Positions 30,735 to 39,891 of a DNA stretch of 64,000 nucleotides are shown here, piece after piece (within the stretch, counting starts at the first letter, position 1; the number at the start of each line of letters is the position of its first letter). This DNA comes from Planomonospora_B alba (GTDB lineage Bacteria > Actinomycetota > Actinomycetes > Streptosporangiales > Streptosporangiaceae), in NCBI RefSeq assembly GCF_039534085.1, contig NZ_BAAAUT010000041.1, positions 8,199 to 72,198 on the forward strand. Reading direction: 5' to 3'. The position numbers and the translations under genes are program-made. The notes beneath the pieces were generated by a model. That model saw only the letters and a program-made list of their open reading frames with translations, was not told where the DNA came from and ran no database searches.

Positions 30735-33062
30735 TCACAGCGCGAGCTCGGGGTGGAGACGGCGCATCGACCAGGTCCGCCCCCGGTGCACGGCGCGGAC
30801 GCTCAGCGCCAGCCCCAGCGCGGTCCACAGGCCCAGCACGCCGCAGGCCTGCCAGGCCACGGTCAGGTCGCCGCCGCTGATCAGCCGGCGGAGCGCGCTG
30901 ACCACCCAGCTCATCGGGAGCCACGGCGAGATCGTCTGGAAGAAGCCCGGTGAGGTCTCGATCGGGTAGGTCCCGGCCGCGGAGGTCAGCTGGAGCATGA
31001 GCAGCGCCAGCACCGCGACCCGGCCGGGTGCGCCGAGCAGGGCGTTGACCGCCTGCACGACCGCGAGGAACGCGGCCGCGGTGAGCAGCAGGATCCCGGC
31101 CACCCCGGCCCAGTGCGCGGCCTCGAGGCCCAGGGCGAACCGGAGCACGGCCAGCAGCACGCCGACCTGCGCCGCGCCCAGGGCCAGGCCGGGCAGCCAG
31201 CCGCCCGCGGCGATCCGCCAGGCGGGCGCCGTGCCGGCCAGGAGCCGGGGGTTGAGCGGGCGGAGCACCATGTAGGTCACCATCGCGCCGACCCAGAGCG
31301 CCAGCGGGACGAAGAACGGCGCGAACCCGGTGCCGTAGTTGGGCACCTCGTTGACGGTGCGGCCGGCCAGGGTGACGGGCTCGCTCATCATCTCGGTGCG
31401 CTCCGACCGCTCGTCCGCCCCGTAGGCGGGGATCGCCCCGGCCCCGTCGCCGAGCTTCCGGCTCAGCTCGCGGGAGCCGTCCGCCAGCTCGCCGAGCCCG
31501 CCGGAGAGCTCGCCGAGACCGGTCGCGAGCCGTCCGGCACCGGCGTGCAGCGTGCCGGTGCCCTCGTCCACCTGGGCGGCGCCGGTCCGGAGCTTCCCGA
31601 TGCCGGCGCCGAGCTCGGTGAGCCCGCCGGCGATCCGGTCCGAGCCGGCGCCGAGCCCGGTGACGCCGGAGGCGATCTTCTTGTTCGCGGCCGCGGCCTC
31701 GGAGAGTCCCGTGCCGACCTGTGCCGAGCCGTCGGCCAGCCTGGCGAGCCCTTCGTCGAGCCGGTTGACGCCGTCCCTGGCCTGGTCGAGCCGGCGGGCG
31801 TGGTCGGTGGCGAGGCCGGCCAGGCGGTCGGCCTGCTCGGCGGCCTCGGCCGCGCGGGAACCGCTCCGCCCCGGCGGGGCGGGCATGCCGGTGCCGTCCG
31901 CTGAGGCGTCCGCCAGGCCGTCGGCGACCTCGCCGGTGGACCGGGCGAGCCGCTGCGCGGCGGCCCGCAGTTCCGGGTCGGTGCCGGCGTCGCCCTCCAG
32001 CAGGGCCAGCAGCCGGTCGGCCTGCTGCCGGGCCTGCTCGGCCTCCCGGTCCACCCCCGCGGGCACCGCGGGCGCGGCGCCGGCCGTACCGGCGTCCTCG
32101 CGGAGGGCGCGGGCCAGGGCGCGGAGCCGGGCGCCGCCCTGCTCCAGCGCGGGGACGAGCGTGTCGGCCGCCTGGTTGACGGTCGCCACCTGGGCGTGGA
32201 CCTGCCGGTAGGCCTCGGCGTTGCCGTCGGCGACCTCCGCGGCGCCCGCGGTGAGCTCGTCGAGCCCCGCGCCGAGCTCGGTGAGGGCCTTCTCGGCGTC
32301 GGCCAGGCCACCGCTCAGCTTCCCGGCCCCGGCGGTGAGCTCACCGGTGGCGCCGGCGGCGTCGTCCAGCCCCTCGGCGAGCCGCCGGGTGCCGGTGGAG
32401 AGCCGGCCGAGCCCGTCCCGCAGGGAGACCGCGCCCTTGCGCAGCTCGCCGCTGCCGTCCAGGGCCTTGCGGCTGCCGTCGTGGAGCCGCCCCGCGCCGT
32501 CGGCGGCCTCGGCGGTCGCGTCGTGCAGCTCGCCGAAGGAGACGAAGACGTCGTCCCAGTAGTCCTTGAGCGCGGTACGGCCGGCGGCCTCCTTGACCTC
32601 GGTGAAGACCATGTCGGAGATGGAGCCCATGATGTAGCTGCGGCCGGTGTCCACCGTGACGTCCAGCTCGGCGGGGACCGGCGTGTCGCCGCCGGAGGGC
32701 GAGGCCAGGCGGGCGCTGAAGTCGGCCGGGATGGTCAGGGACAGGTAGAAGGAGCCGTCGGCGACGCCGTCCGCGGCCTCGCGGGCGCCGACCCGGCGCC
32801 AGGCGAAGACCCCGCGCTCGACCAGCTCGTCGGCCAGCTCCCGGCCCGCGTCGACCGTTCGGTCCCCGGTCTCGGCCGGGCGGTCCTCCACGACGAGCGC
32901 CACCGGGACGTTCCCCAGGTTTCCCTGCGGGTCCCAGAACGACCACAGGTACAGCCCGGCGTAGAGCAGCGGCAGCATCACCACGCCCGCCAGCGCGGCC
33001 CGGGTGAGCCGCGAGCGGGTGAAGCGCCGCAGCTCCAGTCGTCCCAGCCGGACCGGTCTCAT
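30735..33062 (-). CDS. YhgE/Pip-domain ABC-2-type membrane protein
   Basis: A 775-residue envelope protein. An N-terminal membrane helix (residues 21-43) is followed by a large extracytoplasmic region of about 500 residues. This is full of Gly/Ala/Leu heptad-like repeats (LHDGSRKALDGSGEL, LRDGLGRLSTGTRRLAEGL, LTELGAGIGKLRTG) and predicts long helical bundles. Five C-terminal helices form the ABC-2 permease part. This is the architecture of YhgE/Pip phage-infection-type proteins. The ATG overlaps the stop of the ATPase gene (ATGA). It probably works with that ATPase in export or envelope maintenance; the substrate is unknown. Confidence 0.83.
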   Translation of the reverse strand: MRPVRLGRLELRRFTRSRLTRAALAGVVMLPLLYAGLYLWSFWDPQGNLGNVPVALVVEDRPAETGDRTVDAGRELADELVERGVFAWRRVGAREAADGVADGSFYLSLTIPADFSARLASPSGGDTPVPAELDVTVDTGRSYIMGSISDMVFTEVKEAAGRTALKDYWDDVFVSFGELHDATAEAADGAGRLHDGSRKALDGSGELRKGAVSLRDGLGRLSTGTRRLAEGLDDAAGATGELTAGAGKLSGGLADAEKALTELGAGLDELTAGAAEVADGNAEAYRQVHAQVATVNQAADTLVPALEQGGARLRALARALREDAGTAGAAPAVPAGVDREAEQARQQADRLLALLEGDAGTDPELRAAAQRLARSTGEVADGLADASADGTGMPAPPGRSGSRAAEAAEQADRLAGLATDHARRLDQARDGVNRLDEGLARLADGSAQVGTGLSEAAAANKKIASGVTGLGAGSDRIAGGLTELGAGIGKLRTGAAQVDEGTGTLHAGAGRLATGLGELSGGLGELADGSRELSRKLGDGAGAIPAYGADERSERTEMMSEPVTLAGRTVNEVPNYGTGFAPFFVPLALWVGAMVTYMVLRPLNPRLLAGTAPAWRIAAGGWLPGLALGAAQVGVLLAVLRFALGLEAAHWAGVAGILLLTAAAFLAVVQAVNALLGAPGRVAVLALLMLQLTSAAGTYPIETSPGFFQTISPWLPMSWVVSALRRLISGGDLTVAWQACGVLGLWTALGLALSVRAVHRGRTWSMRRLHPELAL

Positions 33063-33730
33063 CGCCCGTCCCCCTCACCGGTCCGCCCGGCGTGCGCCGC
33101 GGCGCCGAGGCGGAGCGTGCGGGCCGGCGGGCCCGGCGGGCTCTCGGTGCAGGCGGCGACGACCGTGGTGCCCTGGGAAGCCAGGTCCTCCAGGGTCGCC
33201 CAGAGGGCCTCGCGGCGGGCGCGGGTGAGCCCGGTGCCGACGTTGTCGAGCACCAGCAGCCCGGGTTCGTCGAGCAGGGCGAGCGCGATCCCGAGCCGGA
33301 CCCGCTCCTCGCGGCCGAGCCCGCGGACCAGCGTCCGGTCGTCGGGGGAGAGGCCCAGCCCCGCCCGTTCCAGCGCCGCCGCGGCGCGCCCGGCGCTCCT
33401 GGCGCTCCAGAACGGCCCCCGCACCCGCTCGTGCACGTGCTCGCGGACCGTCAGCGCCCCGTCCAGGTCGTTGACGCCGTCGACCAGGCCGAGCGCGGCG
33501 ATCCGCCGGATCGCCCGCGGCTTGGTCTGCCCCGCGACGGCGAGCGTGCCCGCGGTGGGCCGCATCCGGCCGGACAGGGTGAGGAGCAGGCCGGTCCGCC
33601 CGCTGCCCGCCTGCCCGGCGAGGGCGGTGAGGCTTCCCGGCCCGGCGTCCAGGTCGACGTCGCGGTAGACCCACCCGTGCCCGCCCTTCAGGGACAATCC
33701 GGCCGCGCGCACCGCCGCTCCCCCCGCCAT
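33059..33730 (-). CDS. ABC ATPase with variant nucleotide-binding motifs
   Basis: A 223-residue ABC protein paired with the YhgE membrane subunit. The Walker A motif reads GQAGSGRT, with arginine for lysine. The signature region reads LGREERVRLGIALALLDEP. Walker B reads LLVLDN, lacking the catalytic glutamate. The switch histidine is not evident (VVAACTESP). I recall the GSGRT variant in ATPases beside YhgE genes in Streptomyces, so it may be a family trait rather than decay. It may bind but hydrolyse ATP poorly. The ATG at 33730 follows GGGGAAGGGG. Confidence 0.75.
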   Translation of the reverse strand: MAGGAAVRAAGLSLKGGHGWVYRDVDLDAGPGSLTALAGQAGSGRTGLLLTLSGRMRPTAGTLAVAGQTKPRAIRRIAALGLVDGVNDLDGALTVREHVHERVRGPFWSARSAGRAAAALERAGLGLSPDDRTLVRGLGREERVRLGIALALLDEPGLLVLDNVGTGLTRARREALWATLEDLASQGTTVVAACTESPPGPPARTLRLGAAAHAGRTGEGDGR

Positions 33731-33750
33731 CGGGACCCCTTCCCCCATTT

Positions 33751-33769
33751 TTATAACTGACTGGTCAGT
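33751..33769 (-). promoter_or_regulatory. TetR operator and -10 of the ABC/YhgE/tetR operon
   Basis: ACTGACTGGTCAGT (33756-33769) has perfect 6-base arms. Overlapping it on the minus strand is TTATAA (33751-33756), a good -10 element. The binding site would lie between -10 and -35. Confidence 0.6.
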
Positions 33770-33790
33770 ACAAAAATTACCACAGAGAAG

Positions 33791-33812
33791 AAGCCCCGCC
33801 GAGGCGGGGCTT
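33791..33812. terminator. Perfect 10-bp hairpin terminator
   Basis: AAGCCCCGCC at 33791-33800 and GGCGGGGCTT at 33803-33812 are exact complements. The hairpin lies downstream of the M20 peptidase gene (minus strand, ends 33882) and upstream of the ABC promoter, insulating the two units. Confidence 0.7.
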
Positions 33813-33881
33813 GTGCCGCACCTGTCCCGCACCTGCCCGCGCGCGGACCCGGCGGGGACCGGACCGGTCGCCGGGGCCGGG

Positions 33882-35246
33882 TCAGCCCGTGGCCGCGGAG
33901 CCGTACTCCTGGAGGAAGAGGGCCTCCGACAGGATCGTGCGGCGGAGCTCCTCGATGACCAGCCGCTCGTTGGGCGCGTGGATCGAGGCGCCGTCGTCCT
34001 CCGCGCCGAAGAGCAGGACCTCGGCCGCGGGGAACTGCCGGACCAGCGTGGACACGAGCGGGATCGAGCCGCCGGCGCCGACGTCGCGCGGCGGGCGGCC
34101 GTAGGCGCGCTCCATGGCCCGGTTGAGCGCGGAGCGGGCCGAGCCCGCCGTGTCGGCGAGGAAGCCGGAGCCCATCGTGTAGTCGGTGAAGTCCACCCGC
34201 ACGCCCCAGGGGGCGACCTGCTGCAGGAAGCCCACCACGGCCTCGATGGTCGTCTTGGGGTCGCCCGCCGGAGGCACGCGCACGGTGACGCGGGCCCGGG
34301 CCATGGGCTGGACCGCGTTGATCGCCCCGGAGACCGTCGGCACGTCGAGGCCGGTGACGGTGATGGCGTAGGACGCCCACAGGCGGTCGGCCAGCGAGCC
34401 GGAGCCGACCAGGGAGACCCCGTCGAGCACCCCGGCCGTCTCGCGGAACTCCTCCTCCGTCGGCCCGACTCCCAGGAAGGTGCCGCGCGGCAGGCCGGGG
34501 ACGCGGATGTCGCCGTGGTCGTCGTGCAGGGCGGCCAGCATCCGGATGAGCGCCGCCAGGGCGTCCGGGGCGGCGCCGCCGAAGGAACCGCTGTGCAGCG
34601 GCTCGGCGAGCGTGCGCACCTCGACGGTGAAGGCGCCCATGCCGCGCAGCGAGGTGGTCACCGACGGGTCGCCCACGCGCGGGTTGCCGGTGTCGGCGAT
34701 GACCATCGCGTCGGCCCGGACCAGCTCGGGGTTGCGCTCGACGAAGGCCTCCAGGCGCTCCCCGGCGTACTCCTCCTGGCCCTCGATGATGACCTTGACG
34801 CCCACCGGGAACCGGCCCTGGAAGACGCGGAGCGCGGCGACGTGGGAGATGATGCCGGACTTGTCGTCGGCGGCGCCCCGGCCGTAGACGGCCCCGTCGA
34901 TCTCGGTCGGCTCGAAGGCCGGGGTGCGCCAGAGCGCCGGATCGCCCGCGGGCTGGACGTCGTAGTGGGCGTAGAGCAGCACGGTCGGCGCGCCGGGCGG
35001 AGCGGGGGCCTCGGCGTAGACGGCGGGGAAGCTCCCCTCCACCGGGATCTGCTGGACGTGCGGCAGTCCGGCGCCGCGCAGCAGCTCCTCCGTCACCGCG
35101 GCGGCGGCGCGCACCGGCTCCTCCGGGTGGCCGGGGAAGGCCACCGAGGGAATGGAGACGAGCCGCTTGAGCTCTTCGATCGCCCGGGGCAGTTCCGCGG
35201 CGACGGCGCCCTCGATCTCGTCAGGAGTCAACGTTTTCCCTCGCAT
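33882..35246 (-). CDS. M20-family metallo-dipeptidase
   Basis: A 454-residue zinc peptidase of the M20/M28 group. Metal ligands are in LLYAHYDVQP (about residue 92), GAADDKSG (bridging aspartate), EGQEEYAG (catalytic and ligand glutamates) and the C-terminal EDDGASIHAPNER histidine. A dimerisation domain is inserted at about residues 185-345. This layout matches bacterial carnosinase-like dipeptidases that cleave Xaa-dipeptides in the cytoplasm. The ATG at 35246 is the plausible start, though no strong ribosome site is near. It is divergent from the aminotransferase gene; shared amino-acid metabolism is possible. Confidence 0.87.
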   Translation of the reverse strand: MRGKTLTPDEIEGAVAAELPRAIEELKRLVSIPSVAFPGHPEEPVRAAAAVTEELLRGAGLPHVQQIPVEGSFPAVYAEAPAPPGAPTVLLYAHYDVQPAGDPALWRTPAFEPTEIDGAVYGRGAADDKSGIISHVAALRVFQGRFPVGVKVIIEGQEEYAGERLEAFVERNPELVRADAMVIADTGNPRVGDPSVTTSLRGMGAFTVEVRTLAEPLHSGSFGGAAPDALAALIRMLAALHDDHGDIRVPGLPRGTFLGVGPTEEEFRETAGVLDGVSLVGSGSLADRLWASYAITVTGLDVPTVSGAINAVQPMARARVTVRVPPAGDPKTTIEAVVGFLQQVAPWGVRVDFTDYTMGSGFLADTAGSARSALNRAMERAYGRPPRDVGAGGSIPLVSTLVRQFPAAEVLLFGAEDDGASIHAPNERLVIEELRRTILSEALFLQEYGSAATG

Positions 35247-35616
35247 CTCGACATCTGGTCTCCCCCTATTGGAGCACAGCGGCCGGGCGGTCGTGTTCTC
35301 CCGCCGCCCTCCGCGGACCGCTCCGGCGCGGTACCGGTCCCTGCCCGCCGTGTCCCTCCCGCCGTGGCCGCGCCCGGCGTGGTCCCCGCCGTGGCCGCGC
35401 CCGGCGCCGCGGCGTGCGGGCGAGGGCGGTGACGGAGGGCGCCGGGGGCGCCGGGGGAGCGTTGACCGGCGGAACCGCATCGCTGATTTCGTCGTCATGA
35501 GACTTATGAGATGCGGATTCAAGTGTTGTTTCGCTGAGAGTCAACGCTTTCACTTGTCAAGACCTTCTCCGGGTGTGCACACTGTGGGCAGCCCAGCTCA
35601 CCGAGGGAAGATGGCG
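35247..35616. other. Divergent promoter region, M20 peptidase / aminotransferase
   Basis: A 370-base gap. The plus side has TTGTCA (35554-35559), 18 bases, CACACT as a possible promoter. The minus side has TTGACT just before a plausible TGAATC. An interrupted inverted repeat with CAAGTG and CACTTG arms spans about 35520-35555. AGTCAACGCTTT (35539-35550) recurs with one change at 35226-35237 inside the peptidase start. No gene or RNA is recognised. Confidence 0.4.
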
Positions 35617-37011
35617 ATGACGCACCCCGAGAACACCGACGTGGCGTCGGTCATGAAGGCCGCGCAGGAGAATCTGTGGCTGCACTTCACCCGGCACGGC
35701 CCCTACGTCGACGGCGACGTCCCGATGATCACGCGGGGTGAGGGCGCCTACGTCTACGACGTCAACGGCAAGCGCTACCTCGACGGCCTGGCCGGCCTGT
35801 TCGTGGTGCAGGCCGGACACGGCCGCAGCGAGCTCGCCGAGGCCGCCGCCAAGCAGGCCCAGGAGCTGGCCTTCTTCCCCCTGTGGTCGTACGCCCACCC
35901 CAAGGCCGCCGAGCTCGCCCAGCGCCTGGCGGCGGAGACCCCCGGCGACCTCGACCGGGTCTTCTTCACCACCGGCGGCGGCGAGGCCGTGGAGACCGCC
36001 TGGAAGCTCGCCAAGCAGTACTTCAAGATCACCGGCAGGCCGCTCAAGCACAAGGTCATCAGCCGCCAGATCGCCTACCACGGCACCACCCAGGGCGCCC
36101 TGTCGATCACCGGCGTCCCGGCCTTCAAGCAGATGTTCGAGCCGCTGGTGCCGGGCTCGGTCCGGGTGCCGAACACCAACCACTACCGCGCCGACGAGAT
36201 CACCGGCGTGCCCGGCATGACCCCGGAGGAGTACGGCCGGTGGGCCGCCGACCGGGTCGCCCGCGCCATCGAGATGGAGGGCCCGGAGACCGTGGCCGCC
36301 GTCTTCGTCGAGCCGGTGCAGAACGCCGGCGGCTGCTTCCCGCCGCCGCCCGGCTACTTCCGGCGGCTGCGCGAGATCTGCGACGCCTACGACGTGCTGC
36401 TCGTCTCCGACGAGGTCATCTGCGCCTTCGGCCGGCTGGGCACCATGTTCGGCGGGCAGAAGTTCGACTACGTGCCCGACATCATCACCTGCGCCAAGGG
36501 CATGACGAGCGGCTACTCGCCGATCGGCGCCATGATCGCCTCCGAGCGCCTCTTCGAGCCGTTCAAGAACCCCACCGAGATGTTCGCCCACGGCTACACC
36601 TTCGGCGGCCACCCCGTCTCCGCGGCCGTGGCCCTGGCCAACCTCGACCTGTTCGAGCGCGAGGACCTGCTCGGCCACGTCACCCGCAACGAGCCGGTCT
36701 TCCGCGCGACCCTGGAGCGCCTGCTCGACCTGCCGATCGTCGGCGACGTGCGCGGCTCCGGGTTCTTCTGGGGCATCGAGCTCGTCAAGGACAAGGCGAC
36801 CAAGGAGACGTTCAGCCCGGACGAGTCCGAGCGGATGCTCCGCGGGTTCCTCTCGCAGGCCCTGTTCGACGCGGGCCTGTACTGCCGCGCCGACGACCGC
36901 GGCGACCCCGTGATCCAGCTCGCCCCGCCGCTCATCTGCGGCCCGAAGGAGTTCGACGAGATCGAGTCGATCCTGCGCTCCGTGCTGACCGAGGCGTGGA
37001 ACCGGCTCTGA
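35617..37011 (+). CDS. Class III (omega) aminotransferase
   Basis: A 464-residue PLP enzyme. Key segments are VYDVNGKRYLDGLAGLFVVQAGHG, FFTTGGGEAVETAWKLAKQY (phosphate-binding), SRQIAYHGTTQGALSITG, VFVEPVQNAGG, LLVSDEVICAFGRLG (PLP aspartate) and TCAKGMTSGYSPIGA, with the Schiff-base lysine at residue 294. The family moves amino groups from putrescine, GABA, beta-alanine or similar amines to pyruvate or 2-oxoglutarate. I use ATG 35617 because GAGGGAAG is six bases upstream; ATG 35611 would leave no spacing. The exact amine is not determined. Confidence 0.88.
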   Translation: MTHPENTDVASVMKAAQENLWLHFTRHGPYVDGDVPMITRGEGAYVYDVNGKRYLDGLAGLFVVQAGHGRSELAEAAAKQAQELAFFPLWSYAHPKAAELAQRLAAETPGDLDRVFFTTGGGEAVETAWKLAKQYFKITGRPLKHKVISRQIAYHGTTQGALSITGVPAFKQMFEPLVPGSVRVPNTNHYRADEITGVPGMTPEEYGRWAADRVARAIEMEGPETVAAVFVEPVQNAGGCFPPPPGYFRRLREICDAYDVLLVSDEVICAFGRLGTMFGGQKFDYVPDIITCAKGMTSGYSPIGAMIASERLFEPFKNPTEMFAHGYTFGGHPVSAAVALANLDLFEREDLLGHVTRNEPVFRATLERLLDLPIVGDVRGSGFFWGIELVKDKATKETFSPDESERMLRGFLSQALFDAGLYCRADDRGDPVIQLAPPLICGPKEFDEIESILRSVLTEAWNRL

Positions 37012-37481
37012 CCGGGCTCTGACCGCACCGCCGCCCGGGGCCGGCGCCGCTTCGGCGGGCACCGGGCCGCGGCCCCCGGCGGTGCGGCCCGCGCCCCGGC
37101 ACCGGGTCCGCCGGCGGTGCGCGGCTCAGGCCGGGGCGTCGCCGCCGGCGCCGAGCGGCCTCCGGAGGGCGGCCGTGCGGGGCGGGGAGCGGGGCGCCGC
37201 GCGGAGGGGGAGGCGTCCCGGCAGGGGCGGGAAACGACGGGAGGCAGGGCGCCGCACGATGCGCGGCGCCTTTTCCACGCGCTCGCCGGGAGCGGCCCGG
37301 AGCGCGGCCGCGGCTCCTACCAGGGCGTATGATCACCGCGCCGCGGCCACCTGTGAGAAAGCTGAAAATCCGTGATCATCCCGTGATTGCGGCGCGAGCA
37401 TTTCTTTTCGGTGGTTAGTGTGATTCGGCACCCTCGGAAGCCGTGGAGGTTTCCCCGATAACCGCAGGGAGTTGTTGTCGA
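37012..37481. other. Long intergenic region with two hairpins
   Basis: 470 bases without a gene. An interrupted 18-bp inverted repeat spans 37023-37087 right after the aminotransferase. A compact intrinsic terminator lies at 37248-37274. The stretch 37345-37440 is AT-richer and holds TAGTGT (37416-37421), a possible -10 for the next gene. A small RNA ending at 37274 is conceivable but unproven. Confidence 0.4.
37248..37274 (+). terminator. Intrinsic terminator with T-tract
   Basis: GGCGCCGC (37248-37255) and GCGGCGCC (37263-37270) form an 8-bp perfect stem with a 7-base loop, followed by TTTT. It is one of few hairpins here with a U-tract, so it is a good plus-strand terminator, 237 bases after the aminotransferase stop. 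Confidence 0.65.
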
Positions 37482-38075
37482 ATGCACGTCCCCTCCACCC
37501 CTGACCGCCCCGCGCAGCCCGAAGAGGCGGAGATCCTCGACGGGCCCGCAGGCGGGCGCGCCGCCCGCCGGAACGACCGGAACGACCGCAACGGCAGGCG
37601 CGGCCTGGCCGTGGCCGCGGCGTCCGTCGTCGCCGTGCTGCTGGTGGGCGGAGGCATCGCCTACTCGGTCGTCTCCTCCGGCGACGAGGAGGGCTCCGCC
37701 CCGACCTCGCAGCGGACCGAGGCGGACCGGCCCGGCCAGGGGGGCCAGGAGGACTCCGCCGGCGAGGGCGGTGAGAGCGGCGAGGACGCCGCCCGCTCCG
37801 GCGAGGAGGACGCCTCCGCGGGGTCCGGCGGGGAGGCCTCCGGCGGGTCCGGCGGATCCGGCGGCTCCTCCACCGGGTCCGCGGGCTCGGCCGGTGACGC
37901 CTCCGGCGGCGGTTCCGGGAGCTCGGGCGCCACGCCCTCGACCTCCGCCCCGACCCCGGCGAAGCAGAAGCAGAGCGGCACGCGGCCGCAGCAGGACGGC
38001 GAGGAGGGCTACACCGACCCGCGCTCGGACGGCGCCCCCGGCTTCGTCGCCCCGCAGGGCCCCACGGGAGGCTGA
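37482..38075 (+). CDS. Single-pass membrane protein with Gly/Ser-rich outer region
   Basis: A 197-residue protein I do not recognise. A cytoplasmic N-terminus with a basic run (RRNDRNDRNGRRG) precedes one membrane helix (LAVAAASVVAVLLVGGGIAYSVVSS, about residues 41-65). A low-complexity outer region of Gly, Ser, Glu and Asp follows, ending with a charged tail (DPRSDGAPGFVAPQGPTGG). The composition suggests a flexible, disordered exterior. ATG 37482 has GGGAG 13 bases upstream; a GTG at 37443 is an alternative start. Confidence 0.55.
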   Translation: MHVPSTPDRPAQPEEAEILDGPAGGRAARRNDRNDRNGRRGLAVAAASVVAVLLVGGGIAYSVVSSGDEEGSAPTSQRTEADRPGQGGQEDSAGEGGESGEDAARSGEEDASAGSGGEASGGSGGSGGSSTGSAGSAGDASGGGSGSSGATPSTSAPTPAKQKQSGTRPQQDGEEGYTDPRSDGAPGFVAPQGPTGG

Positions 38076-38163
38076 CGCCGCCCGGGGTGTCACGGGGCCG
38101 TGCCCCCGCCCGGGGCCTACACCGGCGTCGGGGCCCGCACCGGGGTTCCGGGCCGCCCTGGGC

Positions 38164-38175
38164 TAGTCTGGCGGC
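38164..38175 (+). promoter_or_regulatory. -10 element of a leaderless gene
   Basis: TAGTCT (38164-38169) ends six bases before the GTG start at 38176, and there is no ribosome binding site. This fits leaderless transcription. Confidence 0.45.
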
Positions 38176-38847
38176 GTGCTTGTCGCCGCAGCCGTCTGCC
38201 CGCATCCTCCGCTGCTCGCCCCCGAGCTGGCCGGGGCCGCCGCGGGCGAGCTCGACGGGCTCCGCGCCGCCTGCGCGGCCGCGACGGCCGGTCTGCGGTC
38301 CGTGCGGCCCGACGCCGTCGTGGTGGTGGGCGGGGCCGCGGAGGCGGGGAGCTACGGGCCGGACGCCGCCGGGAGCCTCGCCCCCTGGGGGGTGGACGTC
38401 CGGGTCGGCGCGGGTGAGCCCGTGCTGCCGCTCTCCCTCACGCTCGGCCGCCGCCTGCTCGACGAGGCCGGCCTGGCCGCCTCCGCCTTCCACGCGGTGC
38501 CCTTCGACGCCTCCCCGCAGGAGTGCGCGGCCCTGGGCGCGCGCCTGGCGGAGCAGGCCGGGCGGGTGGCCATGCTGGTCATGGCCGACGGCTCCGCCCG
38601 GCTGACCGAGAAGTCGCCGGGTTACCTCCATCCCCGGGCCCTGCCGTACGACGCCGCGCTGGCCGCCGCGCTCGCCCGCGGCGAGATCCCGGACCTCGAC
38701 CCCGCGGAGGCGGCCGAGCTGTGGGCCGCCGGCCGGGCCGCGCTGCAGGTCCTGGCCGGAGCCGCGGGCCCCCTCGGCGGCGAGCTCCTCTACCACGACG
38801 CCCCCTACGGCGTCGGCTACCTCGTGGCCCTGCTGCGCGCCGTCTGA
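38176..38847 (+). CDS. Rv2728c-like protein, class III extradiol dioxygenase fold
   Basis: A 223-residue Ala-rich protein. VAAAVCPHPPLLAPELAG at the N-terminus carries the His pair typical of LigB-type dioxygenase folds, with VVVVGGAAE, LVMADGSARL and LYHDAPYGVGYLVALL further on. I recall the M. tuberculosis counterpart as Rv2728c, in the block with miaA and dapF. Here it also precedes miaA and dapF, but RNase Z and ogt lie in between. Whether it has enzymatic activity is unknown. The start GTG appears leaderless. Confidence 0.72.
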   Translation: MLVAAAVCPHPPLLAPELAGAAAGELDGLRAACAAATAGLRSVRPDAVVVVGGAAEAGSYGPDAAGSLAPWGVDVRVGAGEPVLPLSLTLGRRLLDEAGLAASAFHAVPFDASPQECAALGARLAEQAGRVAMLVMADGSARLTEKSPGYLHPRALPYDAALAAALARGEIPDLDPAEAAELWAAGRAALQVLAGAAGPLGGELLYHDAPYGVGYLVALLRAV

Positions 38848-38966
38848 GGGCCGCCGGGGATACGCGGGCCGGGGCCGCCCGGCGCGGCTTGCCTGCGCCC
38901 GGCGCGCACCGGCCGGACGCCCGCCGTACGGTGCCCCCGGGTGCCCCCGGGTGCCCCGTGCCCCGG

Positions 38967-39890
38967 TCAGAGGCGCCTGGGCACGGGCACGCGCAGCAGG
39001 TCGTGGGCCAGGACGACGTCCCCGTCGAAGGCGGCGCGGGCCTCGGCCAGGAAGCGGGCCTCGTCGTCGGTCCCGTAGCGCTCGGAGACGTGGGTCAGCA
39101 CCAGGCGCCGGACCCCGCACTCGGCCGCCACCCGGCCGGCCTGGGCCGCGGTGAGGTGGCCGTACTGCGCGGCCAGCTCCGCCTCCGGCGACAGGAACGT
39201 CGACTCGATCACCAGCAGGTCCGCCCCGTCGGCGAGCTCGAACACCCCGTCGCAGAGCCGGGTGTCCATGACGAAGGCGGCGCGCTGGCCGCGGCGGGGC
39301 TCGCTGCAGTCCTCCAGCCGCACGGTGGAGCCGTCCGGCGCGGTCACCGTCCCGGCCCGCTGGAGCTCGCTCACCAGCGGCCCCTGGACGCCGCGCTCGC
39401 GCAGCCGCTCGGGGAGCATGCGGCGGCCGTCCGGCTCGTCGAGGCGGTAGCCGTACGACTCGACGGGGTGGGACAGCGGGCGCGCGGTGAGCGTCACGGG
39501 GCCCGCGTCGAAGGAGGCGGCCGGTCCGGAGACGGGCCGCTCGGCGATCACCGAGGTGTCGGCGAAGACCGCCGCGTGGCGCAGGCGGCGCCAGTAGGTC
39601 TCCCCGCTCGCCGGGTAGGCCGCCTGCACGGGGTGGGCGACGCCGTCCCTGGCGATGCGCTGGACGACGCCGGGCACGCCCAGGCAGTGGTCGCCGTGGA
39701 AGTGGGTGACGCAGATCCAGGTGACGTCGTGGGCGCTGACGCCCGCGTGGAGCATCTGGCGCTGGGTGCCCTCCCCGGGGTCGAACAGGAAGCCCTGGCC
39801 GTCCCAGCGCAGCAGGTAGCCGTTGTGGTTACGGTGGCGGGTGGGGACCGCGCTGGAGGTGCCGAGGACGACGAGCTCGCGAAGGGACAT
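38967..39890 (-). CDS. rnz: Ribonuclease Z (tRNA 3'-processing)
   Basis: A 307-residue metallo-beta-lactamase-fold nuclease. LVVLGTSSAVPTRHRNHNGYLL is the usual N-terminus, DPGEGTQRQM follows, and the zinc motif HFHGDHCLG gives His63, His65, Asp67 and His68. Further ligands are in AAFVMDTRL and LTHVSERY. It cleaves tRNA precursors after the discriminator base. The ATG at 39890 is preceded, on the minus strand, by TACCAT at seven bases (39898-39903), so the mRNA is probably leaderless. One base separates it from the divergent ogt start. Confidence 0.9.
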   Translation of the reverse strand: MSLRELVVLGTSSAVPTRHRNHNGYLLRWDGQGFLFDPGEGTQRQMLHAGVSAHDVTWICVTHFHGDHCLGVPGVVQRIARDGVAHPVQAAYPASGETYWRRLRHAAVFADTSVIAERPVSGPAASFDAGPVTLTARPLSHPVESYGYRLDEPDGRRMLPERLRERGVQGPLVSELQRAGTVTAPDGSTVRLEDCSEPRRGQRAAFVMDTRLCDGVFELADGADLLVIESTFLSPEAELAAQYGHLTAAQAGRVAAECGVRRLVLTHVSERYGTDDEARFLAEARAAFDGDVVLAHDLLRVPVPRRL

Positions 39891-39891
39891 G

